Source of the DNA: Elmis aenea
Lineage: Eukaryota > Arthropoda > Insecta > Coleoptera > Elmidae
Length of the DNA: 64,000 nt
Reading direction: 5' to 3'
Assembly (NCBI GenBank): GCA_947652605.1
Contig: OX393580.1
Span: 19,984,159 to 20,048,158, forward strand
In this document: positions 11,144-23,123 of the stretch, piece by piece
Layout of the letters: each line of letters begins with the position of its first letter
Numbering within the stretch: the first letter of the stretch is position 1
Notes under the pieces: model-generated
Database searches by the model: none
Seen by the model: only the letters and a program-made list of their open reading frames with translations
What the model was told of the DNA's origin: nothing
Program-made: the position numbers and the translations under genes

Positions 11144-14100
11144 TTTGCATCAGCGCGGCCTACTTCGGTGCATAAAAATGCAATTAAATGGCTAATTTTG
11201 TGAAAAGTATTGAATATCTGAACAACTACGAGGCTTAGACATACGACAACCACTATAAAAATTGAAGAGAAAAAAGCTATCGAATTGCGAAATAAAATAA
11301 GGGTGGTTACATTTGAAAAAAATGAGTTATGTCACTTTGAAATTCGGAAAGTTTGGCATTTTTTTGTATCACTAAATTTAAATTTTTAATTTTTAAAATG
11401 TTGCTCCCTAACCGGACTAACATTGCTAAAACTTATTTCTTAACTTCAAAAAACGAGGTCGCTACGATTTTTTAAAGTTAAGTCTGCTTATGTAAGATTT
11501 TTCGGAAATTTTTTTATAAGTTGGCAACACTGACACAAAATCAAAAGGTGAACAGATATTTATGTAGAGGTTAAAAAATGACATCCGAAAACCTAAAAGT
11601 ATACCTACAGGGTGTTCCTATTAAAAAAAATTTGTTTTTGTTATAGCCCAAAAATGGGACACCATGAATAGCTGAAAATAATTTTAAGACGTAGACCTTT
11701 TCAAAGCAATAATTTTATGTCATTAAGTTTTTTTTTATCTCCTACGGGCGGGGTGCTATGAAAGCCCGACGCACTGTTGCAGGACCCTGTATAATGAGGG
11801 CAAATGATCCATTTAAAATAGCATTGCAAATATTTTATCTACAACCAACTATAGCATACTTCTTGCAACAAAAAATAATTAAGTTTGCTGTGTTAAATTT
11901 TTGGTATATCTCTGCTAAACATATGGCTTATGGCCTAATTGTTTGCACAATAAAGTCATAAAGTGAAATGGCGGTGCAAGCCAATCACATTGAAATTACA
12001 CAAAACTGATACGTTTGATAACATAATCTTTTTATTTGATTTTATTTTAAGCCCCCTTCATAGAAAACATGGAAAAACGTACCAATACAAATAATTATAT
12101 AATTGCAGCCTTTAAAATAAAAGTAAAACACCAAACTAAATTAAAGTGTTGCCAAACTGCATTTCTTAACCAATCTTCTTCAGTAACTCAGTAATGATTA
12201 ATTAATATCATTAAAATAAAAAGGTTTTAAGCCCAAAAATTTAAGTTTTAAACACCCTTGATTCGTCATCAAACATTTGTGGATTATTACTGCAAATACT
12301 TAATAAATTCATATGATCATATTATCTTCTGTGCACCCAGACTGGAAGAATTCTGCATGATTTAAATGAGCTGTATCAGAATGTCAATAAAAAACGAATT
12401 CTTTATGGGATTCGTAATTAAAAATAAATCTGAGTGTGTACCATATGTCGGATGTAGAGTGACATTTTTTAAAGTTTTTACACTTCGGGTCAATGAATGA
12501 ACACATGGGGGCGGTGTAAGTTACAATACTGTTAAAAACAACCTCAAAAACTACTGGATTTGTTGTAAAACATAAGCATATGTTTGGCATAAGGGATTGT
12601 TCCCGGATAAATAAACGAGATGAAGAAAAAGTGTATATTAGGGTTTGTTGGGATTTAGTTTATAATGTTATGTAATAAAAACACAGAACTGTATGATGAT
12701 ATTCATAAAAAGAATTTCTAAATTTGCTTTTAAAGGATATAATAAAAAGATAGATATTAAATGAACCTAGCAATATGTTTTGTTAAACTTAATTTTTAAT
12801 ATATTTTTTTTGATTAAAAATTTCTTTAATATTTTTTCAATGAAATTGATAGATTAATCTTTTATACTGCAATAAAACTTAAATATTAAGTTGCCATAAT
12901 TTTGTATAACCTTAGCCTCTGTTTTGTGTAGGCTCATAAAACTCTTTTAAAAAATTGTATAACAAAGATAATTTCCAGGTTGTTTAATATTGTATAGTTA
13001 AAATTAGTAGGCAATGTACCGTAATATTATTTTAGTAGGCAATTTTGTAGTTTAATGTTACCAAGGTTGGTGGCTATTGATTTGAAAAGCTACTTTTAAT
13101 AATTTTTGAGTAAATAACAATAACAAATTTATAGTCGAATTGTCTTATCAAAAAATATTGAAACGCAGTCCACTTTAAAAATATATATTATATAGAAGTT
13201 CAATAGACGCTCACAACACAGGTCGTTTCGAATTTTTTTCTTGAATTGATATAAAACTTCAAAAATACAATCTCTAGATATCAATCAATCTCTATGATAT
13301 TTGTTGAAAGAAGAGGCCAAATATGGTTGCAAAATGGCCCTAGTTGATTCAATTTAAAATGCAAACAACAGCACTTGGAAAACTTGTTAAACAAACATTA
13401 TGGAACCATTTAGGAAAATGAAACTCTAGCAATTTCTTGTTCCCATGTAAACTTTTTCAATTTTGGTTTATTATGTAATAAAAAGTTGAAAAATACCTTT
13501 GGTTTCTACTTTTGTAAAATAATGAAATACATACATCTTAATAACTATATTGTATGTCTTTTCTACCAAATGTTGTTCAAATAATTGATAATTGATTTAT
13601 AGAGTTTCTTTAAGTATGTAGCTATACTCTTAACTTTTATATATACGATTTGTAATGCAAAACGGTATCAGTAATGGTTGCCACTTTTGAAAATGCTTTG
13701 AGAAAATTAAATTGCATATTATTTGTACAGTGGTGGTCCAAATTCGATGGGATTACATGGGTATCTCGATTAATAGTCAAGATAGAGAAACGGTTAAATT
13801 ACCAAAAATATGCAGTTTTTTGAGACAAACAGTTCTTAAACATATTCTATCATTTTCGGTTTTTCTTGTTTTTTTTTTGTTTCACAGCCTTATTTTTGTT
13901 TTTCATGTTTAAAAAATTAAAAACTTTTGTAACTTGCGTAAAATTGAAAATACATACAGCAACCATTAGGTATATATTTGGAAAGGGAAAAAAATAAGGA
14001 ATTTAAATAGGTCATAGCCAACTATAGCTTTCATTTAAAAAAAGGTGAGTTTGAGTCATAACTTTATAACGGCGAGCGTAATTTTTTTTAAGTACTATCA

Positions 14101-16085
14101 AAATCTACATAAAAATATTAAAAAATAATCCCTATAAACTTTTCGATATTTAAAACAACAAGGGAGATATGACACATTATAAATATAACAAAAAAACAGT
14201 TTTTCTTTAATAACTCAAAAACCGCAAATGATAGATACATTTTTGAAAACGGTTTTGAGTTTGTCCTAAAAAACTGCTAAAAACGATATTATTTTTAACA
14301 AATATCTTAAATAAAAAATGTATTTAAATTACAAATAAACATTAGCTTACTTTTTGAACATCTTGTTTGGAAATAAACTAATCACTATATTAATTTGCTA
14401 AATTATTAATAAATTACAAATGATTTAAAACAAAGTTAATAAAAATCTATTTTTATATTTAAATACTATGCAAATTTTTTTTAAATATTTTAAGATAAAT
14501 AACTTTAAAGCTAACTTTAAACCAAAAGTTAAGGAAAGCAGAAACTTCAAAGTTGTGTTAATTTTTTAATAATTTGACACATTAATTTTGTTATTATTGG
14601 AGTATTTGTTTCCAATTATGTTATATAAAACTGTAAAACAAATCTCTGTATTCATTATAAATTAATTATCTGTTTATTTTCACAAATTAATAGCGAATTA
14701 TGTTCAAATTCCACCTTACACAAAAATCACACACATAAAATACAGCAGACTTAATCGTTTTTAGGCGCTCACATACCAGAGCAAAAATAATTTGATTTAT
14801 ATATCGAATTCCCTTTGAAGTAGATTGTATTTGTTGGTGTTAATTGACACTGACGAAAAAATAATTAGCGCCCCTTTGTGATCTATTCGACTCCTACCCC
14901 TGAATTTCATCCTGTTTGTGTATGCTGACGGAAAAAGTCGAAAACTTTCACAAGTTTATTAAATTTTGAATAAATTTGTCAACTTTTCGAGCTAATTTTT
15001 ATTTTAAAATCTTTGGTTTTTAAATTATCAAAAATCTTAGACAATTGATTTTGAATTTAACGTTTTCTTTAACAAATTATCTTGTGAAATTGCATAGGAA
15101 GATATTTAGTATATTGTTTTTTTATATTTACGCGTGAAAGATTTGAAAAAAAAAATTATTGGCGACAATAGAACTGGTCAGGGGTAATTCATTTATCGGA
15201 TGCCTAATTTTTTCTTGCAAAATTACCTTATGTTGTGTTGAAGACTTGGAGTACTGCAACGAAGGACATTAAAACAAAATTATCTAAAAGGGTCTTTTAT
15301 TGAATTGGACTATATTAGTTTTCACGATTTTTTTGCTTTTTCCATGGAATTCCCAAAGAATTTGTTTGGCAAGTTTTTACACCTTCTTATTTTACAAAAC
15401 TCGTGAAGAATAATTTAAATAAAGTTGACCAAGTTATTCTCAATTTGGTAAGGTTAAGAGCATGATAATATATATACCATGTGAGCAATTTTCTTGTACC
15501 ATTAGATGAATTTTGTCAGAATTTTTACTCATTACTTAATTACTTAATGAAGAATGTAAAGATATATTTTGATGGATAATATATGTACCAAGAAAGCAAT
15601 TTTTCTTGTACCACCAGGTAAATTTTATTAGAATTCTTAGGTACATATTAGTTAATGAATAATGTAAAGATATATTTTGATGGATAGCTAAAGTAATCTG
15701 TTGATATTTTTCAATGGTTTTGGTGCACAAAAGAAGAACATTTTTAAGGAACATATTGTAAATACAGTCCTAAGGTTTTGTTTTTATTTATAAATTAAGG
15801 TTATGAATTGCAGAAAAATTTATTTTGTTTGGAAAACCACCAACTACAATATTTCTGACATTTATGCAAACGTATTTATTAATACATTAAATACAATTTT
15901 AAGGCAGTTGTTGCTTACAAAATTACCTTTAGTTAGTTACAAAGAGCTTAAGTATTAAATTTTGTGCATAATAATCAAAACAGTTAAGCAACTTAACCAA
16001 AAAAAGGCCGAATTTAGATAACAAAATTGTATATTTGTTGGTTAGATTTCCAACAAGATACGTTTTTAAAAATTATAATCTTTTT
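11144..16085. other. Long AT-rich stretch with repeat debris, no gene recognised
   Basis: 11300-11802 holds degraded CAGGGTG-family fragments. From 11803 to about 15460 the sequence is extremely AT-rich, with only short open frames and no recognisable domain. A tandem duplication at 15464-15690 is listed separately. Confidence 0.45.
15464..15690. repeat. Tandem duplication, unit about 111 bp, two copies
   Basis: Two adjacent copies start GATAATATAT and end AAGATATATTTTGATG. They share the block 'agcaattttcttgtacca' with scattered changes. Not coding. Confidence 0.6.
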
Positions 16086-16185
16086 TAAATGCATTTTCGG
16101 CCGGTTATATTAGTTTTAAACATTTCATTCATACAAAAAACAAGTTATACTATAAAATATGCTGTTAAACACATTTTTAACTCAC

Positions 16186-16351
16186 CGTCTCTTCCCTTTG
16201 GTGTGACAATACGAAAAGCGCTGTTACCCGGCGGACTGGAAGGAGCTGAATCGGAAACGTTCACCGGACTCCCGGAATCATCCCGGACTCTTACAGCAGC
16301 GCTGCTATAGTCTAGTGGCATCGGTGCATGTGCTGTCAATTCTAAAGTCAT
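16186..16351 (-). CDS. Candidate first coding exon of an unidentified gene
   Basis: On the minus strand an ATG (16349-16351) opens 55 codons ending exactly at a strong splice donor, GACG|GTGAGT (exon edge 16186, phase 1). The peptide starts MTLELTAHAPMPLDYSS, has an acidic and Ser/Pro-rich middle (VSDSAPSSPPG) and ends AFRIVTPKGRD. Base composition is clearly richer in G and C than the flanks, as expected of coding DNA in this genome. The composition hints at a low-complexity N-terminus such as regulators often have, but I do not recognise the gene. No following exon was identified at lower coordinates. An open frame by chance remains possible. Confidence 0.45.
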
Positions 16352-17676
16352 TTTCACTGATCTGGTTATAATTTACACTAGTGTTTCAAGCTCTGCGCAC
16401 GAGACAACAAATGTTTCAGGTAAGGATACACAATCCATTAACACCATTTTTATGATGGATGTGCGAATCAAGTTGCAAAATTCGAAGCTTGGTGTAAAAT
16501 GTTTTTTATTTAAAGATTAATTTGTGGTGAAAATTGTTCTTATCGCAGCGAGTTTTGTGCAGCTCATGATTATATTTTGTGTTAAAATTGTGTTGATATT
16601 TTGCTGTCGCGTATAAACACAAGAAGCATGTTACTAGATTCAAATAATGCGCGTCCAAGCTTAGAATGAACCGGCAGACAACTGTGAGCATTCGGTGTAA
16701 AGCTCATAAGTTTGGATCATGCGTTACGCCTATCCAGACGATTCAGAGCTTTGTGGCGCCCTGTCTTAGGGGAAAAGGGCGGAGAGAAGGGTTTTAGGAC
16801 TCCACCTTATGTGACAATTTTATCAATGCTCATGATAGTCAATATAAACGTAGTTCTGTTTCGTTTAACGCGATTTTTTTAAAGAATTTTTTAAATAGAT
16901 AAAACCAGCTAAAAATTTCAAAGGATCATGTTATCATTCGATATAAATAGAAATCAGGATGTTAAATTTTTTTTTTGGTATAACCGAGATTAATATACAT
17001 CAAGAAATCCTGAAATGAACTTCAAAACATTCCACCGAAGCATTAACTGAAAGTTCCAAACCTATCAGCAACGTATCCAAAATTTATTGTTGAACGAGTT
17101 TTTAATTAAAAGTTTTAAAAAGTTTTTCCTCATTTTCTGTAAATTAAAAAGCTATAAAAGCTTCCGTCCAGATTGGCATTTGATTAACCATGTTTCAGTT
17201 TATTCGCCAGGTTATCTGAAAAAGTGGTAGGGGATAATCGCCAGTGATTGGTTGCAATCTGCACCACGCCCTCCTAGATACCCACAGAGAACTTTAAATT
17301 CACTGCATTGTTGGTGGGCAACCATGTAGTAGCAAGATAATCGGAGATAGTTTCGAAAATGATACAAAGTCGTCTTTTACGAGTGCTTTTGTTTTAAAGT
17401 TCTCTGGCACATTTCTCACTGCTGATTGAAAATTTGGGTTGGTAATTATATGCTTAAAAAATTATTTAAAAAATAATTCGTTGTATAAACAGCACATAAT
17501 TAGCCTCAAGTCGTAATAATCTATCTAGTTTTATAATTTAAAAATTTAAAAAATACGTCTAGTAACATTAACAAGACCGCGCCTTAGGTAGTAGCCTTCT
17601 TTAAACTATTCTTAATAGCCACTTCTGTATCTGGCATGAAATATTACATAGAAACGAGTCCATTGTAAAATTTTTA
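16352..17676. other. Putative upstream region of the 16.2-kb exon and AT-rich DNA
   Basis: If the exon at 16186-16351 is real, its leader and promoter lie here. No clear TATA box or initiator was picked out. A GC-richer patch at about 16705-16810 has no coding signal. The rest is AT-rich. Confidence 0.3.
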
Positions 17677-17733
17677 TTAGTTCTTTTTTCGCACAGGTGC
17701 TGTGCCTTCTTGGCACACCCTCTTGGCGCGCTC
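17677..17733 (-). CDS. Possible terminal exon of a minus-strand gene (weak)
   Basis: A pyrimidine-containing acceptor (TTTTTAATTACAG) precedes a short GC-rich frame reading ERAKRVCQEGTAPVRKKN and a stop, with AATAAA overlapping the next few bases. The GC content contrasts with the flanks. No partner exon was found and other frames are also open, so this is a suggestion only. Confidence 0.15.
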   Translation of the reverse strand, partial: ERAKRVCQEGTAPVRKKN

Positions 17734-17939
17734 CTGTAATTAAAAATCCTCCCCAATAGATAATAGGTAAGAGGTAACAATGTTTATAAACGCGTGTCTG
17801 CAAAATCTTTTAAATATTTCTTCTATTTTACTTTGTAAATTGTAATTGTAGCACACTTTTTGTAGCACTGTAGAAATATTCTGAGTTTTGAAAAGCAGCC
17901 TAGCAGAGTATAAATACATTTATTTATTTAGTCATGAGT

Positions 17940-18470
17940 CCTTCTACTGTTAGGTGTAGGACTGTTGAGTTGTGTTATGCTGATTTTTTTCCATGTTTTT
18001 CTGTCTTGTGCTAGACTTTTATGTCTTTCCATATGATGTTTCTATCCGTTGCTACTTTTTTAATTTCGTCTTACCAGGTTTTTCGCGGTCTACCTCTTTT
18101 GTTTTTCGCTGTGATCTTGCTTCATATGCTTTTCAGGTTAACCTTTCTTCTTTCATCCTATAAATGTGACCCAACTATCCCAGCTGCCTTTCTTGTATTT
18201 TTGTTTCAGCTGATTTTATCTTTAATTGTTCTCTATAGGTATGTTTCGTTTCTGATTCTATTTTTTTTGGTTTTTCCTTGGATTTTCTGCTGCATTCACA
18301 AATAAAAATAGTAGCCGACTACTATTTTTATTTGTGAGTGCCCACGTTTCACTTCCGTATAAAAGTGCCGGAGTTACTACCTTTTTTGACCACTTCCACT
18401 TTTGTTCGTTTTGGGACTTCTCTATTTCCAAAAAAGGTTGTTCTAAAACTGTAAAAAAAAATACATTATA
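17940..18470 (-). pseudogene. Non-LTR retrotransposon ORF2 C-terminal relic
   Basis: The minus strand reads VVTPALLYGSETWALTNK at about 18390-18325, the LLYGSETW signature found just after the reverse-transcriptase domain of many non-LTR elements. It then degrades into KAYEARSQRKTKEVDREKPG, where a complete element has a basic K/RGRPKKTW-type tail. Several frameshifts and stops are present. A perfect 18-bp hairpin (18297-18336) interrupts it. Clade unresolved. Confidence 0.6.
18297..18336. repeat. Perfect hairpin, 18-bp stem and 4-nt loop
   Basis: CACAAATAAAAATAGTAG and its exact complement are separated by four bases. It lies inside the reverse-transcriptase relic, right after the WALTNK codons, where normal family sequence stops. 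Template switching during target-primed reverse transcription or repair could make such a structure. Confidence 0.8.
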
Positions 18471-21191
18471 AGCCAAAACTCCAACTGCACTGTGTTTTTT
18501 TCATTTTAATACATGTCCCAATTCATTCCATGCACAAAAAAAGCATATAACATTATAACACTTATCACCCTTATAGCTATAAAAAAAAATGTAAAAAGTT
18601 TATACTACAGCTTTTAAAATGTTTATTGGCTCATATAGACCAGAATTATAATAAAAGGGTTAAAATTACATCGATTGGTCAAAGAAAATGCCTTATATTA
18701 TCTACAAGTGCAATAAGTCTATGCAATTTAATTTTTTTACATATTAAAATGCTGAAGATCTTGAAAAAAAATAGCTTACTTTTTTTTAAAAACATTAGTT
18801 TAAACAACTTTATACAGCATTTTTTGTAAGAAAAAGTATATTAAAACGGTTTAAGCCGTTGTACATTTTATTTTTATTTGTACATGAGCAAATTTGTTAG
18901 AAACAAGTTAAACTGTTTCTTGTTTCATTTTAATTCCAGTCGTTATGTTTATACAAAAACGTACGAAGCTATCCAAACGATTTTCGTGAAATATTAAAAC
19001 CCTCTACAGCAAAAATAATAGATTGCATCAAGTCGCTTTGGCGTGAATTTGGAAGTGCCGGCATAATTCTGCTTTAAATCCTTTTTAATTAAGGCTTTAA
19101 AACATCAAAGATTGTGAGATTGTCTGCAATCTAAAAGCCCTTGTGCTGGAGCTGAAAAATTACAAAGTTCTGACTTCCATTAAGCAGAAATCAAAAGGTG
19201 TTGAAGATAAAAGATGCTCCTTGAAAAACAAGTCTTAAAAGGGATTTGTTTGATTTGCCCAGGACGAATGAAAATCGTTTTATTCCCTTTGCAGTTTTTA
19301 CAGTCTGGCGCTTCGGTTCTTTAGTTAATGAAACTGTATTTCGTCACGTTAAAACATCTTATTAAACACGATGTGTTTAAAAACATATTTACAGTGATTT
19401 TTGTAAACGTACATATGCGGATCGTACTAAAATTTATTTACCAATCATTGACTAAACCTTTCTTAATATCTGAATTTTTGATTTTTTGTGCTACGCTTTG
19501 TCTAAATGATCTACTCACTACTTTAATGTACAAATAAGAACTGATTTAAATAACTATGATAACCAAATAACTCTTAAGCAAAATTATCCAAATTTATTGG
19601 CCAAAAAATTCATCCAACTGCTGCGTTACAAAATAAATTTTATGAAAATTAAACCAAAAAAAATAATTACATACTTCTTTTTTTTGTTTTAATTGCTAGT
19701 AACCTTCAACAGCCGAGCAAATATTACCTTTATTATCATCCAGGATTGTTCTACTTCGCATTGTTTTATGTACACCAACGTTCTTCTAAAAAACAGAACA
19801 TAATACGTTATACAACTTCATTTTCATCCCGTTAAATAAACGCATAAGTGTGAAATAATTCCCCTGAATATATTCGGAGTATATTATGCAAGAATATTAC
19901 CATTATCTCTGACATTTATGACAGTTTATGAAGAAAAATATATTACAAAGCATTGTGTGGTGACGGTTTTGGCGCTATTTTGCCACAGCAAAGACAATAA
20001 TGGGGATTAAAGACATAACAATTAGACGTCAGAGTGAGACAGACAAAGGAACTGGTGTCGTTTCCCACAGGATTATAATGGTGATTCACTACAACAGCCC
20101 ACTGTGCTGTCTGGATTACCATAACATTACACTTTATATTGTTTTACTACTCTATAATTACGTTTTTTGTAAAAGTCCTCTCGTAGTGCTAATGATTTTA
20201 TTGTCACTGACTCTTTCAAAGATTTTCAGCTACTGATGGCAGAATAGCGTTGAAAACGCCCTGATACAAGTGGATAGACAGCGAATTTGCAAATAGCAAC
20301 AAATTTGACATTTTAATCGAACAGTAACGACTTACCTTTGCTATTTTCTAAATTTTCAGCACTCAATTTGGTATCGCAAGGCTCAAAGAGATATTAAAAT
20401 TATACACAGTTAGTTTTTAAACATCAACAACCTTAGTTCTAGGAACATTTCTTAAATAGCAATTTTAAATTAATAAGGAGGTTATGTTCCACACTAGATA
20501 CATCTGTTTTCTGTATTTATTTCTGCATTTAGTTGTCATTTAAATTACAAAGTAAACTATTAATCAGGAACAATTGGTAAAAGCATGGAAAGATGCACAG
20601 AGAAAAAAGAAAAGAATGGGTTTAGCAGAATTACGAAATTCGTTTTTAGAAAAAAAGTAGAAAATATTAGAAATGATGAGGTAAAAGCAATTGCCGCAAA
20701 CAAGAGGGATCGAGTGAAGCAGGTTTAAAGAGTTGGCTAAAAGCAGTAAAATATGGGAAATGGCTTACAAAAAATCTACATCTATTAACAAATTAGTAGG
20801 AAGAAAGAAAAGGCAATGAAGAGATACATACATGTTAGCAATTTTGAATAAACAGATTAGACAAAACTTAGAAAATAATTTATTTATGTGAGGATCTAAG
20901 AATCAAAGACTTCTTATAGGTCCCATTAGTAATTTTCTGCGAGACACAATTAACCCAACAGTCTTGAAGTACATGATGAGTAGAAAATTCTTAACTCAGA
21001 GAAACGAACAACTATGTTATACCAAATGTGCAATATACCGTTGTGCAAAAACTGTTTTGCACCATTTCTATGAAATATTTTTTTAAATCTTTTGTACTCA
21101 CGTTTATTTCTATTGAATAAATGGATATACTTTATTGTTATATATTGTCGGTTGGGTTAAATATGTCCTAGTCCGTAAGTCTAGTGGGATA
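18471..21191. other. AT-rich, no gene recognised
   Basis: Several open frames of 60-80 codons are unlike any family. A lysine-rich stretch from about 20574 to 20820 (VKAWKDAQRKKKRMGLAE, then stops) could be an eroded transposon protein, but I cannot name it. Confidence 0.35.
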
Positions 21192-21193
21192 TA

Positions 21194-22707
21194 CAGGGTG
21201 GTGCTTTTTTCGATGCTCACCATTGCTATCTTGGAAACGGTAAGAGATGCAAGGTCGGTTAAATTAGAGAAAAGTTGCAAATTTTTATGGCGATTAAGAA
21301 TCTGAAAAGAAATCCTGGATATTTTGATTCGTTTTTGATTTATTACAAAAAAACTGAAAAATGTGATTTTAGAAAAATATTATTATCTTCCCTGCCATTG
21401 ATGCTATTTCATTTAAACTTGGTAACTTTATGTTTTTGACCGTCCTGGGTTTGATGACGTCAACAGAAATTTTCTAAGCCTGCTAGATTTCAAGTTGCGA
21501 TAGTCAACTTTTTTATTTCTTATGGCCGCCATATTGGATTTTTACACCATCAGACAGACAAAAAAATTAGCTTTTCAGATTGGTAACCAACATACCTTTT
21601 TCTTTCAAAAAACTTGTTGAAATTTGAAAATTTGTGTAAATAATTCATAAAATCGAGAATGCTCTGAAAAACAATTGAAATTATAATATAAATCAAAGTG
21701 ACACAACATTTTATAGGTCTAATGATAACGAAATTAAGATTGTTGGAAACATATTTAGAAGATATGTTAGGCGAATTGCCATTATTAACAATTCAAAATC
21801 ATCAGTAGTTTCAGCATGAAGGAGCTGGTCCTCACAACGCCCGCATTGTAAAAGGATATTAATTTAGATGTACGGTTTCAAAATGCATGACTTGGTACGT
21901 TTGGTCCTGTTCATTGGCCTCCGCGATCGCCATGTTTAATGCCTATGGATTACTTTTACATTGATGTTGTTTATGCAACCCCAACGGAAAATATTGAACA
22001 TCTTCGCCATAAAATAAAAAATGCTTTCGACTCTATTTCGAGACAAACTATCCTAAAGGCAGTGGACGAAATGAATCTGAGGACTAACCAATACATCATA
22101 CATAACGGCGCGCACTTTAAACAATTTAAATAATTCTTTATCTGGTGTTTTAAATTTATTGTCCTTTCGTTATTTTATTAGACCTATAAAATATTGTGTC
22201 ACTTTGATTTATATTATAATTTCAATTGTTTTTCAGAGCATTCTCGATTTTATGAATTATTTACACAAATTTTCAAATTTCAACAAGTTTATTGAAAGAA
22301 AAAAGGTATGTTGGTTACCAATCTGAAAAGCTAATTTTTTTGTCTGTCTGATGGTTTAAAAATCCAATATGGCGGCCATAAGAAATAAAGAAGTTGACTA
22401 TCGCAACTTGAAATCTAGAAGGCTTAGAAAATTTCTGTTGACGTCATCAAACCCAGGACGGTCAAAAACATAAAGTTACCAAGTTTAAATGAAATAGCGT
22501 CAATGGTAGGGAAGATAATAATATTTTTCTAAAATCACATTTTTCAGTTTTTTTGTAATAAATCAAAAACGAATCAAAATATCCAGGATTTCTTTTCAGA
22601 TTCTTAATCGCCATAAAAATTTGCAACTTTTCTCTAATTTAACCGACCTTGTATCTCTTACCGTTTCCAAGATAGCAATGGTGAGCATCGAAAAAAGCAC
22701 CATCCTG
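21194..22707 (+). mobile_element. Long-TIR mariner-like element B
   Basis: Inverted arms of about 540 bp (21194 to about 21735 and about 22170-22707) start CAGGGTGGTGC and end GCACCATCCTG, with TA on both sides. Between them lies the C-terminal half of a transposase, whose stop codon falls just before the right arm. That is the arrangement expected of an element with long terminal inverted repeats flanking a transposase gene. The 5' half of the gene is missing. Confidence 0.85.
21726..22133 (+). pseudogene. Mariner-like transposase, C-terminal part
   Basis: The frame reads LETYLEDMLGELPLL, then FQHEGAGPHNARIVKGY, then after a damaged stretch PPRSPCLMPMDYF, VVYATPTENIEHL and SRQTILKAVDEM, ending NGAHFKQFK. 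This follows the known order of a mariner-like catalytic domain. In the usual motifs QQDGAPPH and PPRSPDLTP the two aspartates are catalytic; here they read E and C. With a stop and a frameshift as well, the protein cannot be active. Confidence 0.8.
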
Positions 22708-23076
22708 TATATGTCGCAGTAAAAGAATGCTCAAAAATGTGTCCAAATGAGGATTTATAGCAATTTTGACGTCTTTTAACATAAAATGTAATATGTACTA
22801 ATAATAACACGTTCTTAAAAAAATCCGGCTTAAAAGGGTAAAATAAAATAATAATACACAACGAGTTTTTCAGGAGAATGAAAAATAGTTTAGGGTCTAA
22901 AATCACCAGAAAACTTTTCCCAAAAAATAAGCGTTGGGTTTATTCAATGGAACAAATTTTGGGATAGATTAGACAGGCAAAAATAGTTTAAGAAACTGTT
23001 TTCTTTAACCACGAGGATGGAAACTGCCAAACACAAGAGCATATAAACACTTTAATTTTTTTATACGTTACAAGAA
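22708..23076. other. Spacer between element B and the OBP poly(A) site
   Basis: AT-rich, no gene. Nothing recognisable beyond the downstream flank of the odorant-binding protein gene. Confidence 0.5.
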
Positions 23077-23082
23077 TTTATT
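23077..23082 (-). terminator. Poly(A) signal AATAAA of the OBP gene
   Basis: AATAAA on the minus strand, about 42 nt past the stop codon of the odorant-binding protein gene, in an A/T-rich 3' flank. The position suits cleavage around 23050-23060. Confidence 0.65.
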
Positions 23083-23123
23083 TAAACTTTTTTTGTCCAT
23101 ACCATAGAGTAAACAAATAAACT

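Noticed and set aside
20000..20236. 78-residue plus-strand open frame
   Set aside because: AT-driven hydrophobic tail and no similarity to a known family.
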